A stretch of 64,000 nt of DNA from Pseudomonas brassicacearum. GTDB taxonomy: Bacteria > Pseudomonadota > Gammaproteobacteria > Pseudomonadales > Pseudomonadaceae. Under the pieces are notes generated by a model, which saw only the letters and a program-made list of their open reading frames with translations, had not been told where the DNA came from and did no database searches. Each line of letters starts with the position of its first letter. Position 1 is the first letter of the stretch. The stretch spans positions 248,001 through 312,000 of the forward strand of contig NZ_MOBK01000001.1 in assembly GCF_003732265.1 (NCBI RefSeq), in the 5' to 3' direction. A program made the translations under genes and the position numbers. Positions 10,427 to 19,574 of this stretch are shown here, one piece after another.

Positions 10427-10494
10427 CTTCGCGAGCAGGCTCGCTCCCACATTTGCAATGCACTCCCCCTGTGGGAGCGAGCCTGCTCGCGAAG
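10427..10494. repeat. REPIN between AraC gene and acyl-CoA operon
   Basis: Arms 10427-10450 and 10471-10494 are perfect 24-bp complements carrying the GCAGGCTCGC variant of the REP core, with a 20-nt loop. Confidence 0.9.
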
Positions 10495-10523
10495 GGGCCA
10501 GAGTGAACGACACAAAATCCGGA

Positions 10524-11540
10524 TCAGTGCGCTTCGTTCAGAATCAGACTGCGGTAATGCCCCGGATTCGACCCCGACCACTTGCGGAACGCCTTGTAGA
10601 ACGAGCTGGCATCGGCAAACCCCAACCGCGTGGCGATCTCGGCGAAGCTGATGTTCGGCTCGGCCAACCAGACGATGGCCAGTTCCTTGCGCACGCTGTC
10701 CTTGAGCCCTTGATAGGTCTGCCCTTCTTCCGCCAGACGCCGGCGCAAGGTCGAGGCAGACATGCACAGTTGCTGTGCCAAGGGTTCGGTCTCCGGCCAC
10801 TGCTCGGCGGGGAGTTGCCGCAAATCGTGTTTGATCCGGCTGGCCAGGCTTTCGGGATCACGGTATTTCACCAGGATGTTGGCCGGCGCATGAGCCAGGA
10901 AACGCTTGAGCTCTTCCAGGCTGCGTTTGATCGGCAGGTCCAGGCAATCGGCCGAGAAAATCATCCGTGTACGCGGCCGGTCGAAGCGCAGGTTCTCGGA
11001 GAACATCACTTGATAGTCATCGCAAAAGTCCGGTGCGGCGCAGCGCAATTCTACGGCCAGGATGGGGATCCGCCGCCCGGCCAGCCAGCAGGCCACGCCA
11101 TGGACGATCATCCAGTAAGTGAAATAGGTGAAGGCGCGACGCGGGTCCTGGTCGTCTTCCAGCAGGACGATTTCGGCCAGGCTTTGTTGGCGAACCAGTT
11201 GCGCGGGCAGGTGTTCGAGCATCAACGACAGAAAGCTCAACCCCGTGGTTAAAGCAGCGGCGAGGCTGGGCTGAACCATCGAGCAACGGCACAGAAATTC
11301 CAGGCTGCCGGACTTGAGCTTGCGCGGGTCCATGCCAAAAAACTCGTCATCGCCGCGCCGGGCCAGCAAGCGCCAGAGCCGCGCATAAGCGGTGGCCGGC
11401 ACACGGGCATCGGTGGTCTGCAGCCAGGCCGGATCGATGCCGACCTTGTCCAACACCTCGTCGGTGGCCTGACCGGGGGCGCAACTTTGCAGCAGCGCTT
11501 CGCGCACCAGTTGAATGGAGATGGTGTCTTTTTCCGACAT
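10524..11540 (-). CDS. AraC-family regulator of the acyl-CoA operon
   Basis: A 338-aa regulator with an N-terminal Arabinose_bd-type ligand domain (about 20-200) and a C-terminal double HTH (about 235-330; SASTLRRRLAEEGQTYQG and ISFAEIATRLGFADASSFYK). This layout is that of the OruR/ArgR/MmlR-like subgroup. It lies upstream of the acyl-CoA synthetase gene on the same strand, the position of the equivalent gene in P. putida, so it probably activates that operon in response to a CoA ester or free acid. I start at ATG 11540 (MSEKD); codons upstream to 11654 are read from a REP element and are not protein. Confidence 0.85.
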   Translation of the reverse strand: MSEKDTISIQLVREALLQSCAPGQATDEVLDKVGIDPAWLQTTDARVPATAYARLWRLLARRGDDEFFGMDPRKLKSGSLEFLCRCSMVQPSLAAALTTGLSFLSLMLEHLPAQLVRQQSLAEIVLLEDDQDPRRAFTYFTYWMIVHGVACWLAGRRIPILAVELRCAAPDFCDDYQVMFSENLRFDRPRTRMIFSADCLDLPIKRSLEELKRFLAHAPANILVKYRDPESLASRIKHDLRQLPAEQWPETEPLAQQLCMSASTLRRRLAEEGQTYQGLKDSVRKELAIVWLAEPNISFAEIATRLGFADASSFYKAFRKWSGSNPGHYRSLILNEAH

Positions 11541-11609
11541 TGAGCGCGGTGAGCCCTGTTGTTTTTTTGAGTGTGGGCATCTTACCGCAGCCGTTTGCCC
11601 AGTGCAGAT

Positions 11610-11706
11610 CCCTTGTAGGAGTGAGCCTGCTCGCGATAGCGGTGTGTCCGTCACCCAGTTGCTGGCAGTCAGTCCGCTATCGCGAGCAGGCTCACTCCTA
11701 CAAGGG
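11610..11706. repeat. REPIN upstream of the AraC gene
   Basis: Two inverted REPs of the GGAGTGAGCCTGCTCGCGAT variant with CCCTTG/CAAGGG ends flank a spacer of about 30 nt. Confidence 0.88.
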
Positions 11707-11756
11707 ATTGCGTGATGTTCAGGTTAGGTTCAGGTAAATGGCAATCAACCCCATAT

Positions 11757-11775
11757 GAGAATGAGTGTCATTATG
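11757..11775. promoter_or_regulatory. Fur-box-like site before efeU
   Basis: GAGAATGAGTGTCATTATG matches the 19-bp Fur consensus GATAATGATAATCATTATC at 14 positions and is a near palindrome. It lies 39 nt upstream of the efeU start, inside the likely promoter, so Fur-Fe(II) repression is expected. Confidence 0.75.
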
Positions 11776-11813
11776 TTACAAATTAGCACCCTATCTAATT
11801 CCACCGGTGCTGA

Positions 11814-12653
11814 ATGCTCGTCCCTTTCCTGATCATGCTGCGCGAAGGCATTGAAGCCGCGTTGATCGTTGGCATCATCGCCAGCTACCTCAAGCAAACC
11901 GGCCGTGGCCAGTGGATGCCCGCCGTGTGGATCGGCGTGTTCCTCGCCGCCGCCCTGGCCTTGTTAGTGGGCGGTGGCCTGGAGCTGGTCAGTGCCGAGT
12001 TCCCGCAGAAACAACAAGAGCTGTTTGAAGGTGTGGTCGGTCTGGTGGCCGTCGGCATTCTCAGTTCGATGGTGTTCTGGATGCGTAAAGTGGCGCGTTC
12101 GATCAAGCATTCCTTGCACGTATCCCTCGATCACGCGCTGACCGGTTCCAGAAACCAGGTGTTCGCGCTGATCGCCATGGTGTTTTTCGCCGTCGCTCGG
12201 GAAGGCCTGGAAACAGTGTTCTTCCTGCTCGCGGTGTTCCAGCAAAGCGATGGCCCGGCCGCGCCGATCGGCGCCCTGCTCGGCCTGGTCCTGGCCATCG
12301 TCATCGGTTTCCTCATCTATACCGGCAGCATGCGCCTGAACCTCAGCGCGTTTTTCCGCTGGACCGGGTTGTTCATCCTGGTGGTCGCCGCCGGCATTCT
12401 CGCCAACTCGGTGCAGGCGCTGCATGAAGCCGGGCTGTGGAATCACCTGCAAACCGTGCTGTTCGACTTAAGCGCCACGCTACCGATGGATGGTCCGCTG
12501 GGCTCGGTACTGGCGGGCATGTTCGGCTATCAGGACGCGCCCACCGTCAGCACTCTCGGCGCTTATCTGATTTACCTGGTGGTGGCGCTGGTGATGTTTT
12601 TTCTCCCGGCCCCGGCGCCCGCTAAACAGTCTTCTTCCGTTTCCAGTCAGTAA
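11814..12653 (+). CDS. efeU: FTR1-family iron permease
   Basis: A 279-aa inner-membrane protein with about seven hydrophobic helices. The two REXXE iron-binding motifs of the FTR1/EfeU family are intact: REGIE (10-14) in helix 1 and REGLE (129-133) in helix 4. It is the channel of the EfeUOB ferrous-iron uptake system. A start at ATG 11814 places the first REXXE at the usual distance from the N-terminus. There is no strong ribosome site. It leads a four-gene operon under a Fur-box-like promoter, and efeO follows after 8 nt. Confidence 0.93.
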   Translation: MLVPFLIMLREGIEAALIVGIIASYLKQTGRGQWMPAVWIGVFLAAALALLVGGGLELVSAEFPQKQQELFEGVVGLVAVGILSSMVFWMRKVARSIKHSLHVSLDHALTGSRNQVFALIAMVFFAVAREGLETVFFLLAVFQQSDGPAAPIGALLGLVLAIVIGFLIYTGSMRLNLSAFFRWTGLFILVVAAGILANSVQALHEAGLWNHLQTVLFDLSATLPMDGPLGSVLAGMFGYQDAPTVSTLGAYLIYLVVALVMFFLPAPAPAKQSSSVSSQ

Positions 12654-12661
12654 GGGCTTTC

Positions 12662-13861
12662 ATGTCAACGCCTACTCCTACCGTGGCCACACCTTCCAGG
12701 GCTTTGCGCTGGGCGGTGGCCGGTTCGGTGATCGTGATGATCGCCGCCGGCGGCCTGTTCTACTACGCCTCGAAAATGGCCGCCGCCAAGCGTCAGGCCA
12801 ACCATGACGAAATCGTGGTGAACATCCACCCGCACAGCTGCGAGCCGAATGCGCTGACGGTCCCGGCCGGTCGCGCCAGTTTCCGCATCGTCAACCGCTC
12901 GGATCGGGCCGTTGAATGGGAAATCCTCGATGGCGTGCTGGTGCTCGAAGAGCGCGAGAATATCGCGCCGGGCCTGAGCCAGGTGATCAACGCCAACCTT
13001 GCCCCCGGCGACTACACCATCACCTGCGGCTTGCTCAGCAACCCGCGCGGCACGTTGCACGTGACCCCGACGGCCGCGTCCGACGCTGCCGCCAAGGCCA
13101 AACCGTCAATGGTCGCGTTCATCGGGCCACTGTCGGAATTTCGCGTGTACCTGAGCAGCCAGGGCACCGCGCTGATCAAAGCCACCACCGCCCTTGAGCA
13201 AGCCATCGAGGCCGGCGACCTGAGCCAGGCGCAAGCCTTGTACACACCGGCCCGCGCCGCCTATCAACGCATCGCCCCGGCCGCCCAGCGCCTGGCCGAA
13301 CTGGACAACGCGATCAATGCCCGCGCCGACTATTTCGAAAAACGCGAACAGGACCCGGCCTTCGTCGGCTTCCATCGCCTGGAATACGCGCTGTTCCAGC
13401 AACGCAACCTCGACGGCCTGACGCCCGTTGCGCAACGCCTGACCCGCGACGTCACCACGCTCAAACAGCAACTGCTGGCCGAGCCGCTGCCGCCGGAGCA
13501 ACTGGTGAGCATTGTGGTGCGCAACCTCAACACCCTCGCCGACGTGCGTGCCAGCAGCGGTGAAGAAGAACGCTACAGCCACACCGACCTCAACGGCTTC
13601 GCCGCCAACCTCGACGTCGCGCGCAAAGTCGTCGAGCTGTTGCGACCGATGCTGAGTAAATCCGCCGCTGCCGTCCTGCCGAAGATCGACAGCGCCCTCG
13701 CCGCCTTCGACAGCGAACTCAATGACCTCAAGGTCAAGGACGGCTACGCCAGCTACGACAGTGTCAGCGCCGAGCAGCGCAAACAGGTCGCCGACAAGGC
13801 CCAGGCCCTGGCCGACGCCCTCGACACCATCGATCCCGCCCTTGGCCTGTCCGGCCTGTAA
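12662..13861 (+). CDS. efeO: EfeO: cupredoxin plus imelysin (M75) iron-uptake protein
   Basis: A 399-aa periplasmic protein. Residues 17-37 are an uncleaved-looking hydrophobic anchor or signal. Residues about 45-140 form a cupredoxin-like domain with Cys60 and Cys122. Residues about 150-399 form an M75/imelysin domain with the HXXE motif His238-Arg-Leu-Glu241 in GFHRLEYALF. EfeO collects or oxidises periplasmic iron for EfeU. It lies between efeU (8-nt gap) and efeB (18-nt gap). Confidence 0.92.
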   Translation: MSTPTPTVATPSRALRWAVAGSVIVMIAAGGLFYYASKMAAAKRQANHDEIVVNIHPHSCEPNALTVPAGRASFRIVNRSDRAVEWEILDGVLVLEERENIAPGLSQVINANLAPGDYTITCGLLSNPRGTLHVTPTAASDAAAKAKPSMVAFIGPLSEFRVYLSSQGTALIKATTALEQAIEAGDLSQAQALYTPARAAYQRIAPAAQRLAELDNAINARADYFEKREQDPAFVGFHRLEYALFQQRNLDGLTPVAQRLTRDVTTLKQQLLAEPLPPEQLVSIVVRNLNTLADVRASSGEEERYSHTDLNGFAANLDVARKVVELLRPMLSKSAAAVLPKIDSALAAFDSELNDLKVKDGYASYDSVSAEQRKQVADKAQALADALDTIDPALGLSGL

Positions 13862-13879
13862 GCAGAAGACGACATTCAG

Positions 13880-15178
13880 ATGAACGATTCAGAGCAATTC
13901 AACCTCCAGCGTCGCCGGATCCTGATGGGCATGGGCGTCGCCGGCGTGGCACTGGCCGGCAGCGCACTGAGCTGCCCGGCGATGGCCGCCAGCCCCGCGC
14001 AAGTCACTGAAGCGCCAAGCAGCGACAAGACCGAAGACCGCCATGCGTTCCACGGCAAGTACCAGACCGGCATCGTCACCCCACGCCCGGCATCCGGCAT
14101 GCTGGTGTCGTTTGATGTGTTGGCCAGTGACCGCGAAGACCTCGAGCGGCTGTTCCGCACCCTTAACGAGCGCATCGCGTTTTTGATGAAGGGCGGCCCG
14201 GTGACCCAGGTCGATCCAAAACTGCCACCGGTGGATTCCGGGATTCTCGGCCCGGTGGTGACGCCGGACAACCTGACCATCACCGTCTCGGTAGGGGAAT
14301 CGCTGTTCGATGAGCGTTTCGGTCTGGCCAGCGTCAAACCCAAGCGGTTGATCCGCATGGTCGGTTTCCCCAACGATGCGCTGGAAGCCGACTGCTGCCA
14401 CGGCGACTTGAGCTTGCAGTTCTGTTCCAACACCACCGACACCAACATCCACGCCCTGCGCGACATTGTGAAGAACCTCCCGGATTTGCTGCTGGTGCGC
14501 TGGAAACAGGAAGGCAGCGTGCCGCCGCAAGCCCCGGCGAAACCCGGTGTGCCCGCGCAGAGCGCGCGCAATTTCCTCGGTTTCCGCGACGGCTCGGCCA
14601 ACCCCGACTCCAACAACGCCAAGACCATGGACAGCATCGTCTGGGTCCAGCCCGGCAGCGATGAACCGGCCTGGGCGGCGAATGGCAGCTATCAAGCGGT
14701 GCGGATCATCCGCAACTTCGTCGAGCGCTGGGACCGCACGCCGTTGCAGGAACAGGAAAGCATTCTCGGACGGGTCAAAAGTACCGGTGCGCCCATGGGC
14801 GGTGGCCACGAAACCGAGGTCCCGGACTACGCCAAGGACCCGCAAGGCAAACTGACCAAACTCGACGCGCACATCCGCCTGGCCAACCCGCGCACCGCCG
14901 CGACCCAGGCCAATCTGATCCTGCGCCGGCCGTTCAACTACTCCAACGGCGTGAACAAGAACGGTCAGCTCGACATGGGCCTGCTGTTCATCTGCTATCA
15001 GGCCGATCTGGAAAAAGGCTTCATCACCGTACAGACCCGTCTGAACGGCGAACCGCTGGAGGAATACCTCAAGCCTGTCGGCGGCGGCTACTTCTTCACC
15101 CTGCCGGGTGTCACGGGCGATCAGGATTTCATCGGTCGCTCGCTGCTGGACGCCACCCATTCAACAACAACCGCATAA
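13880..15178 (+). CDS. efeB: EfeB deferrochelatase, DyP-type peroxidase (Tat substrate)
   Basis: A 432-aa haem peroxidase. The N-terminus has a twin-arginine signal ([10 protein letters not shown] then a hydrophobic run ending in AMAAS), so it is exported folded. The DyP hallmark GXXDG is present as GFRDG (234-238), with the distal Asp. A histidine in [10 protein letters not shown] is the likely proximal haem ligand. In the EfeUOB system EfeB oxidises iron or releases it from haem in the periplasm. Position third in the operon, before a second imelysin protein, is as expected. Confidence 0.93.
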   Translation: MNDSEQFNLQRRRILMGMGVAGVALAGSALSCPAMAASPAQVTEAPSSDKTEDRHAFHGKYQTGIVTPRPASGMLVSFDVLASDREDLERLFRTLNERIAFLMKGGPVTQVDPKLPPVDSGILGPVVTPDNLTITVSVGESLFDERFGLASVKPKRLIRMVGFPNDALEADCCHGDLSLQFCSNTTDTNIHALRDIVKNLPDLLLVRWKQEGSVPPQAPAKPGVPAQSARNFLGFRDGSANPDSNNAKTMDSIVWVQPGSDEPAWAANGSYQAVRIIRNFVERWDRTPLQEQESILGRVKSTGAPMGGGHETEVPDYAKDPQGKLTKLDAHIRLANPRTAATQANLILRRPFNYSNGVNKNGQLDMGLLFICYQADLEKGFITVQTRLNGEPLEEYLKPVGGGYFFTLPGVTGDQDFIGRSLLDATHSTTTA

Positions 15179-15202
15179 CAACGCCCAACACGGAACCGCC
15201 CC

Positions 15203-16027
15203 ATGAAAAAGTCGCCACTCGCTTTGCTGCTGACCCTTGGCTTGCTCAACACTCCGCTCTCAGCGTTCGCGGCGACCGCGCCGCTGGACCTGGTGGGGCC
15301 GGTGTCGGACTACAAGATCTACGTCACCGAACAACTGGACGAATTGGCCAGCCACACCCAGCAATTCACCGACGCGGTGAAAAAAGGTGACCTGGCCACC
15401 GCACAAAAGCTCTATGCGCCGACCCGCGTCTACTACGAGTCGATCGAGCCGATTGCCGAGCTGTTCAGTGACCTGGACGCGTCCATCGACTCCCGCGTCG
15501 ACGACCACGAAAAAGGCGTGAAGGCTGAAGACTTCACCGGTTTCCACCGCATCGAATACTCGCTGTTCTCGGAAAAAAGCACCCAGGGCCTGGGCGGGCT
15601 GGCCGACGGTTTGAACAAAGACGTCAAGGACCTGCAAACCCGCGTGGCCGGCCTGACCTTCCCGCCTGAGAAAGTCGTCGGCGGCGCGGCGGCGTTGCTG
15701 GAAGAAGTGGCGGCCACCAAGATCTCCGGCGAAGAAGACCGTTACAGCCACACCGACCTGTATGACTTCCAGGGCAACGTCGACGGCGCGAAGAAAATCG
15801 TCGACCTGTTCCGTCCGCAGATCCAGAAGCAGGACGCGGCGTTCATTGCCAAGGTCGACAAGAACTTCGCGACCGTGGACAAGATCCTGGCCAAGTACAA
15901 GACCAAGGACGGTGGTTTCGAAACGTATGACAAGGTGAAAGAGAGCGACCGCAAGGCGCTGGTTGGGCCGGTGAATACGTTGGCTGAAGATTTGTCGACG
16001 TTGCGTGGAAAGCTCGGTTTGAACTGA
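15203..16027 (+). CDS. efeM: EfeM-type imelysin (M75) protein
   Basis: A 274-aa protein with a cleavable signal peptide (residues 1-24, ending SAFAA) and only the M75 domain. Its HXXE motif is His115-Arg-Ile-Glu118 (GFHRIEYSLF). It is homologous to the C-terminal half of the upstream EfeO, sharing GEEDRYSHTDL with it, so the operon encodes both a two-domain EfeO and a stand-alone EfeM. It probably binds periplasmic iron. A REPIN follows immediately. Confidence 0.9.
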   Translation: MKKSPLALLLTLGLLNTPLSAFAATAPLDLVGPVSDYKIYVTEQLDELASHTQQFTDAVKKGDLATAQKLYAPTRVYYESIEPIAELFSDLDASIDSRVDDHEKGVKAEDFTGFHRIEYSLFSEKSTQGLGGLADGLNKDVKDLQTRVAGLTFPPEKVVGGAAALLEEVAATKISGEEDRYSHTDLYDFQGNVDGAKKIVDLFRPQIQKQDAAFIAKVDKNFATVDKILAKYKTKDGGFETYDKVKESDRKALVGPVNTLAEDLSTLRGKLGLN

Positions 16028-16053
16028 GGTTTTTGTAGCGTCTGGGCGGGCCC

Positions 16054-16130
16054 CTTCGCGAGCAAGCCCGCTCCCACATTGGATTTGTGAACGACACAAA
16101 ACTAATGTGGGAGCGGGCTTGCTCGCGAAG
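16054..16130. repeat. REPIN after the efe operon
   Basis: Inverted REP cores (CTTCGCGAGCAAGCCCGC and its complement) flank the spacer GATTTGTGAACGACACAAAA, which is almost identical to the spacer of the copy at 48169-48247. Confidence 0.9.
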
Positions 16131-16222
16131 GCATTATCACTACCACCGATATTCCCCCCGCCTGTCCGATACCCGCGCTACCATCCCCCGCAAACAACAA
16201 AAGCTCACGGAAGACTCCCCTC

Positions 16223-17440
16223 ATGACCACCCCCGCCTTCGACCTGCGCCCATTAATGGTCGCCAACATGGCTTGCTCCATGTCGATGATGGCGTTCGTC
16301 TCGTTGATCGGCCCGATTGCCCGGGTGCTGGGCCTGGCCACGTGGCAGGCCGGTGCGGCGGTGACGGTGTCCGGGGTGATCTGGATGCTGCTGGCCCGCC
16401 CCTGGGGCCAGGCCAGCGACCGCTATGGCCGGCGCCGGATTCTGTTGATCGCCACCGCCGGTTTCACCCTCGCCTATTGGGCCTTGTGCCTGTTCATCGA
16501 TGCTTCATTACGATTCCTGCCGTCGGCGCTGCTGGGGTTCATCGGTTTGATGATCGGGCGCGGCTTGATCGGCGTGTTCTATGCCGCGATCCCGGTGGGT
16601 TGCAACGCGCTGATCGCCGACAACATTGAGCCGCAGCACCGTGCCAAAGCCATGGCGGCGTTGGGCGCTGCCAACGCCTGTGGCCTGGTGATCGGGCCGG
16701 CCATCGCCGCGTTGCTCTCGCGTTTCAGTTTGAGCCTGCCGTTCTACGCCATGGCCGTCCTGCCGTTGCTGGCGTTTCTGGTGTTGCGCTTCAAGCTCAA
16801 GGGCCAGGAATTGCACCTGCGGCAAGTACCGCGCAAGGTCCACCTGAATGATCCGCGCCTGCGCCGGCCGATGGCGGTCGCGTTTGTGGCGATGTTGTGC
16901 GTGTCGATTGCGCAGATCACCGTCGGCTTCTTCGCCCTCGACCGGCTTCGCATGAGCCCGGCCGACGCCGCACAAACCGCAGGCATCGCCCTGACCATGG
17001 TCGGGTTCGCGCTGATCTGTTCGCAACTGGTGGTGCGCCGGCTCGAATGGCCGCCGCTGCGGTTGATCCGCGCCGGTGCGCTGATGGCGTCCGTGGGATT
17101 TGCCGGCAGTATCCTGGCGAATACCGCGTGGGGCTTGTGGCTGTGCTTTTTCGTGTCGGCGGGCGGGATGGGGCTGATCTTTCCGTCATTCGCAGCGCTG
17201 GCGGCGAACGCCGTGGACGCTTCGGAGCAAGGCGCGACGGCAGGCTCAATCGGCGCTGCGCAAGGCTTTGGCGTGGTCATCGGGCCATTGGCAGCCACCT
17301 TGATCTACGACCTCGAACCGCGCCTGCCCTATCTCGTCGCGGCCGCGCTACTGCTGCTGGTGGCCCTGTGGCCAAAGCCCCCGGCAGCGTTGAGCCTTAC
17401 AGAATCCGATAGAGCAACCGCTCGATCCGCACGCGACTGA
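16223..17440 (+). CDS. MFS transporter, drug-exporter-like
   Basis: A 405-aa, 12-helix MFS protein. The loop 2-3 motif is RPWGQASDRYGRRRI, a good match to the MFS consensus. GFIGLMIGRGLIGVFYAA and the following helix resemble the DHA1 drug:H+ antiporter group, motif C region. Substrate unknown. The last 44 nt of the gene overlap the 3' end of the convergent pssA gene, so both stop codons lie inside the other reading frame. Confidence 0.85.
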   Translation: MTTPAFDLRPLMVANMACSMSMMAFVSLIGPIARVLGLATWQAGAAVTVSGVIWMLLARPWGQASDRYGRRRILLIATAGFTLAYWALCLFIDASLRFLPSALLGFIGLMIGRGLIGVFYAAIPVGCNALIADNIEPQHRAKAMAALGAANACGLVIGPAIAALLSRFSLSLPFYAMAVLPLLAFLVLRFKLKGQELHLRQVPRKVHLNDPRLRRPMAVAFVAMLCVSIAQITVGFFALDRLRMSPADAAQTAGIALTMVGFALICSQLVVRRLEWPPLRLIRAGALMASVGFAGSILANTAWGLWLCFFVSAGGMGLIFPSFAALAANAVDASEQGATAGSIGAAQGFGVVIGPLAATLIYDLEPRLPYLVAAALLLLVALWPKPPAALSLTESDRATARSARD

Positions 17441-18740
17441 CGCGCGTGAGGAACTTGGCCACCGCTGGCGGGTAATCCAGCAGCGTTTCCAGATCCTGAT
17501 AACGCTCGATGCGCTTTGTGTTCTGGAAAATCTCCACCAGCTCAGCCTTGCGAGGCTCCAGCAACTCGCCTTTCGGGTCATCGATCAGCAGCGCGTTTTC
17601 CAGGTCAAGACGGAACGCTCGCGGGTTGAGGTTGTTGCCGGTCAGCAAGGTGTAGCGCTGGTCGATCCACATGCCTTTGAGGTGATAGGTGTTGTCGCCA
17701 TCGCGCCACAAATGCAGGTTCAGCTTGCCGCTGTCGATGCTGTGTTGATGGCGTTTGGCAAAACGTCGCAGGCTGATCTCGTACAAATACGGCAGCGCCG
17801 CGATCACCTTGAACGGCTCGCTCGGCGGGATGTAGAAGTCGTTGGCGGTCTTGTCGCCGACCACGATGTCGACCTTCACGCCCCGGCCCAGCGCCCGGTT
17901 GATTTCCCGGGTCACCGCCAGCGGCAGGTTGAAGTACGGCGTGCAAATGGTCAGTTGGTGCTGGGCGCTGGCGATCAGCTCGCAAATCACCCGGTTCAAA
18001 GGATTGTTCTTGCCCACACCCAGCAACGGGCTGACGCACAAACCGCCTTTGAGCGTGGTGCCTGCCGTGGTGTCGTACGCGGCGTGCTTGAGGCGGCTGC
18101 GCAAGTCGCCGATGTCGTTGCGCAGGCTGCGGGTGGTCGGCAGGTTCGGCAAGTCGAGGCGGTGCACAGCTTTTGAGGCGATGAAACCGTGCTGGATCAG
18201 GTGCTGCATGGAGTTGGCCAGCGCCTGGTTCTGCAGCACGTGATAGCGGTCGAAGCGGTACTTGTCGAACTTGTGCAGGTACACGTTGTTCAGGCTCGCG
18301 CCGCTGTAGATCACGCAGTCATCGATCACAAAGCCTTTCAAATGCAGCACGCCGAACAGTTCGCGCGTCTGCACCGGCACGCCATACACCGGCACTTCAC
18401 TGGCGTGGGTGCGGGTCGCTTCCTGATACCACGCCGAGTTGCCCGGCTGCTTGCCCGCACCAATCAGACCGCGCTGGGCGCGCAGCCAGTCGACCACCAC
18501 GACCACGTCCAGCTGCGGACGCGCCAGTTTGGCGGCGTGCAAGGCATCGAGGATTTCCTGGCCGGCTTCGTCCTGTTGCAGGTACAGCGCGACGATATAG
18601 ATGCGGTGCGTGGCCTGGGCGATTTTCTCCAGCAGGCAACGACGAAACTCGGCAGCGCCGGACAGGATGGTGACGGCATCGGCGGTCAGCGGAAAACTGC
18701 GCAGTTTGGGCAGCAGAGAGCGTTTGAAAAGCGACGGCAT
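17397..18740 (-). CDS. pssA: CDP-diacylglycerol-serine O-phosphatidyltransferase, PLD type
   Basis: A 447-aa member of the phospholipase D superfamily, close in length to E. coli PssA (451 aa). Two HKD motifs are present: His133-Leu-Lys135-x4-Asp140 and His353-Leu-Lys355-x4-Asp360. It makes phosphatidylserine from CDP-diacylglycerol and L-serine, feeding phosphatidylethanolamine synthesis. There is no signal peptide, which fits the ribosome- or membrane-associated E. coli enzyme. It ends 44 nt inside the convergent MFS gene. A cardiolipin synthase-like activity is less likely given the N-terminal pattern. Confidence 0.85.
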   Translation of the reverse strand: MPSLFKRSLLPKLRSFPLTADAVTILSGAAEFRRCLLEKIAQATHRIYIVALYLQQDEAGQEILDALHAAKLARPQLDVVVVVDWLRAQRGLIGAGKQPGNSAWYQEATRTHASEVPVYGVPVQTRELFGVLHLKGFVIDDCVIYSGASLNNVYLHKFDKYRFDRYHVLQNQALANSMQHLIQHGFIASKAVHRLDLPNLPTTRSLRNDIGDLRSRLKHAAYDTTAGTTLKGGLCVSPLLGVGKNNPLNRVICELIASAQHQLTICTPYFNLPLAVTREINRALGRGVKVDIVVGDKTANDFYIPPSEPFKVIAALPYLYEISLRRFAKRHQHSIDSGKLNLHLWRDGDNTYHLKGMWIDQRYTLLTGNNLNPRAFRLDLENALLIDDPKGELLEPRKAELVEIFQNTKRIERYQDLETLLDYPPAVAKFLTRVSRVRIERLLYRIL

Positions 18741-18814
18741 AGGGCTCGCAATGGGTCGAATCCGGAGAATTCAAGAGCTTACACCATGGATCGGTTCGGG
18801 TCTTCCGGTGTTGT

Positions 18815-18899
18815 TAAGGTCCCCTTCGCGAGCAAGCCCGCTCCCACATTGGAATGCATTTCAAATGTGGGAGCGGGCTTGCTCGCGAAGGGGACCTTA
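18815..18899. repeat. REPIN with 36-bp perfect arms in a divergent promoter region
   Basis: Arms 18815-18850 and 18864-18899 are exact complements (REP core plus the flank TAAGGTCCC) around a 13-nt loop. Unusually for REPINs it lies between two divergent genes, just upstream of the tetR promoter. Confidence 0.9.
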
Positions 18900-18919
18900 C
18901 AGGCGACAAATAATTATTG

Positions 18920-18948
18920 TTGACCATGGAGAACGAACGTTCTACTGT
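18920..18948 (+). promoter_or_regulatory. tetR promoter with embedded operator
   Basis: TTGACC (18920-18925) and TACTGT (18943-18948) are spaced by exactly 17 bp. The spacer holds the palindrome GAACGTTC (18935-18942), a reasonable self-operator for a TetR protein. Transcription would begin at about 18955, one base from the ATG at 18956. Confidence 0.5.
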
Positions 18949-18955
18949 ACCCAAC

Positions 18956-19519
18956 ATGAACGAATTAGCCGATAACACCACACGCGACATCATTCTGGAT
19001 GTCACCGAAAAGTTGATATATAAAAGTGGCATCGCCGCCACCGGCATGGACCTTCTGGTGAAAACCGCCGGCGTCTCCAGAAAAAGCATCTACCGCTACT
19101 TCGCCAACAAGGAGGAGCTGACCGTCGCAGCCCTGCAACGCCGGGATGTGCGCTGGATGCATTGGTACAAAACCGCCGTCGATCAGGCTGAAACACCGGC
19201 CGATCGCCTGCTCAACCTGTTTACCGTGCTCAAGGCCTGGTTCGCCTCCGAAGGCTTCCGCGGTTGCGCCTTCATCAACACCAGTGGCGAAACCGGCGAC
19301 CCGCAAGACCCGGTCCGCCTGGTGGCCAAGGAACACAAACAGAAACTGCTCGACTACGTGCGCGAGCTCTGCACCGAACATGGCGTCACCGATCCGGAGA
19401 ACACGGCCAAGCAGCTGCTGATCCTGATCGATGGTGCCATTACCGTGGCGCTTGTCATGGGTGATTACAGTGCCGCCGATAATGCGCAATGCATGGCGCG
19501 AAAGTTATTGGACCTGTAA
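18956..19519 (+). CDS. TetR-family regulator
   Basis: A 187-aa repressor with an N-terminal HTH ([29 protein letters not shown]) and a C-terminal effector domain containing [13 protein letters not shown]. This is the AcrR/NemR-like subgroup that responds to small electrophiles or organic compounds. The in-frame ATG at 18926 overlaps the predicted promoter, so I prefer ATG 18956. Neither start has a clear Shine-Dalgarno sequence, and the mRNA may be leaderless. The NTF2-like gene begins 56 nt downstream on the same strand and is the likely co-regulated target. Confidence 0.82.
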   Translation: MNELADNTTRDIILDVTEKLIYKSGIAATGMDLLVKTAGVSRKSIYRYFANKEELTVAALQRRDVRWMHWYKTAVDQAETPADRLLNLFTVLKAWFASEGFRGCAFINTSGETGDPQDPVRLVAKEHKQKLLDYVRELCTEHGVTDPENTAKQLLILIDGAITVALVMGDYSAADNAQCMARKLLDL

Positions 19520-19574
19520 CACTTATATAAGCGCTGCAACGTGTTTGAACTTTACTTTTATTGGGAGACTTTAC

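Noticed and set aside
11541..11654. Upstream extension of the AraC regulator
   Set aside because: It is translated REP sequence (SRAGSLLQG), which recurs in other shadow frames across the window.
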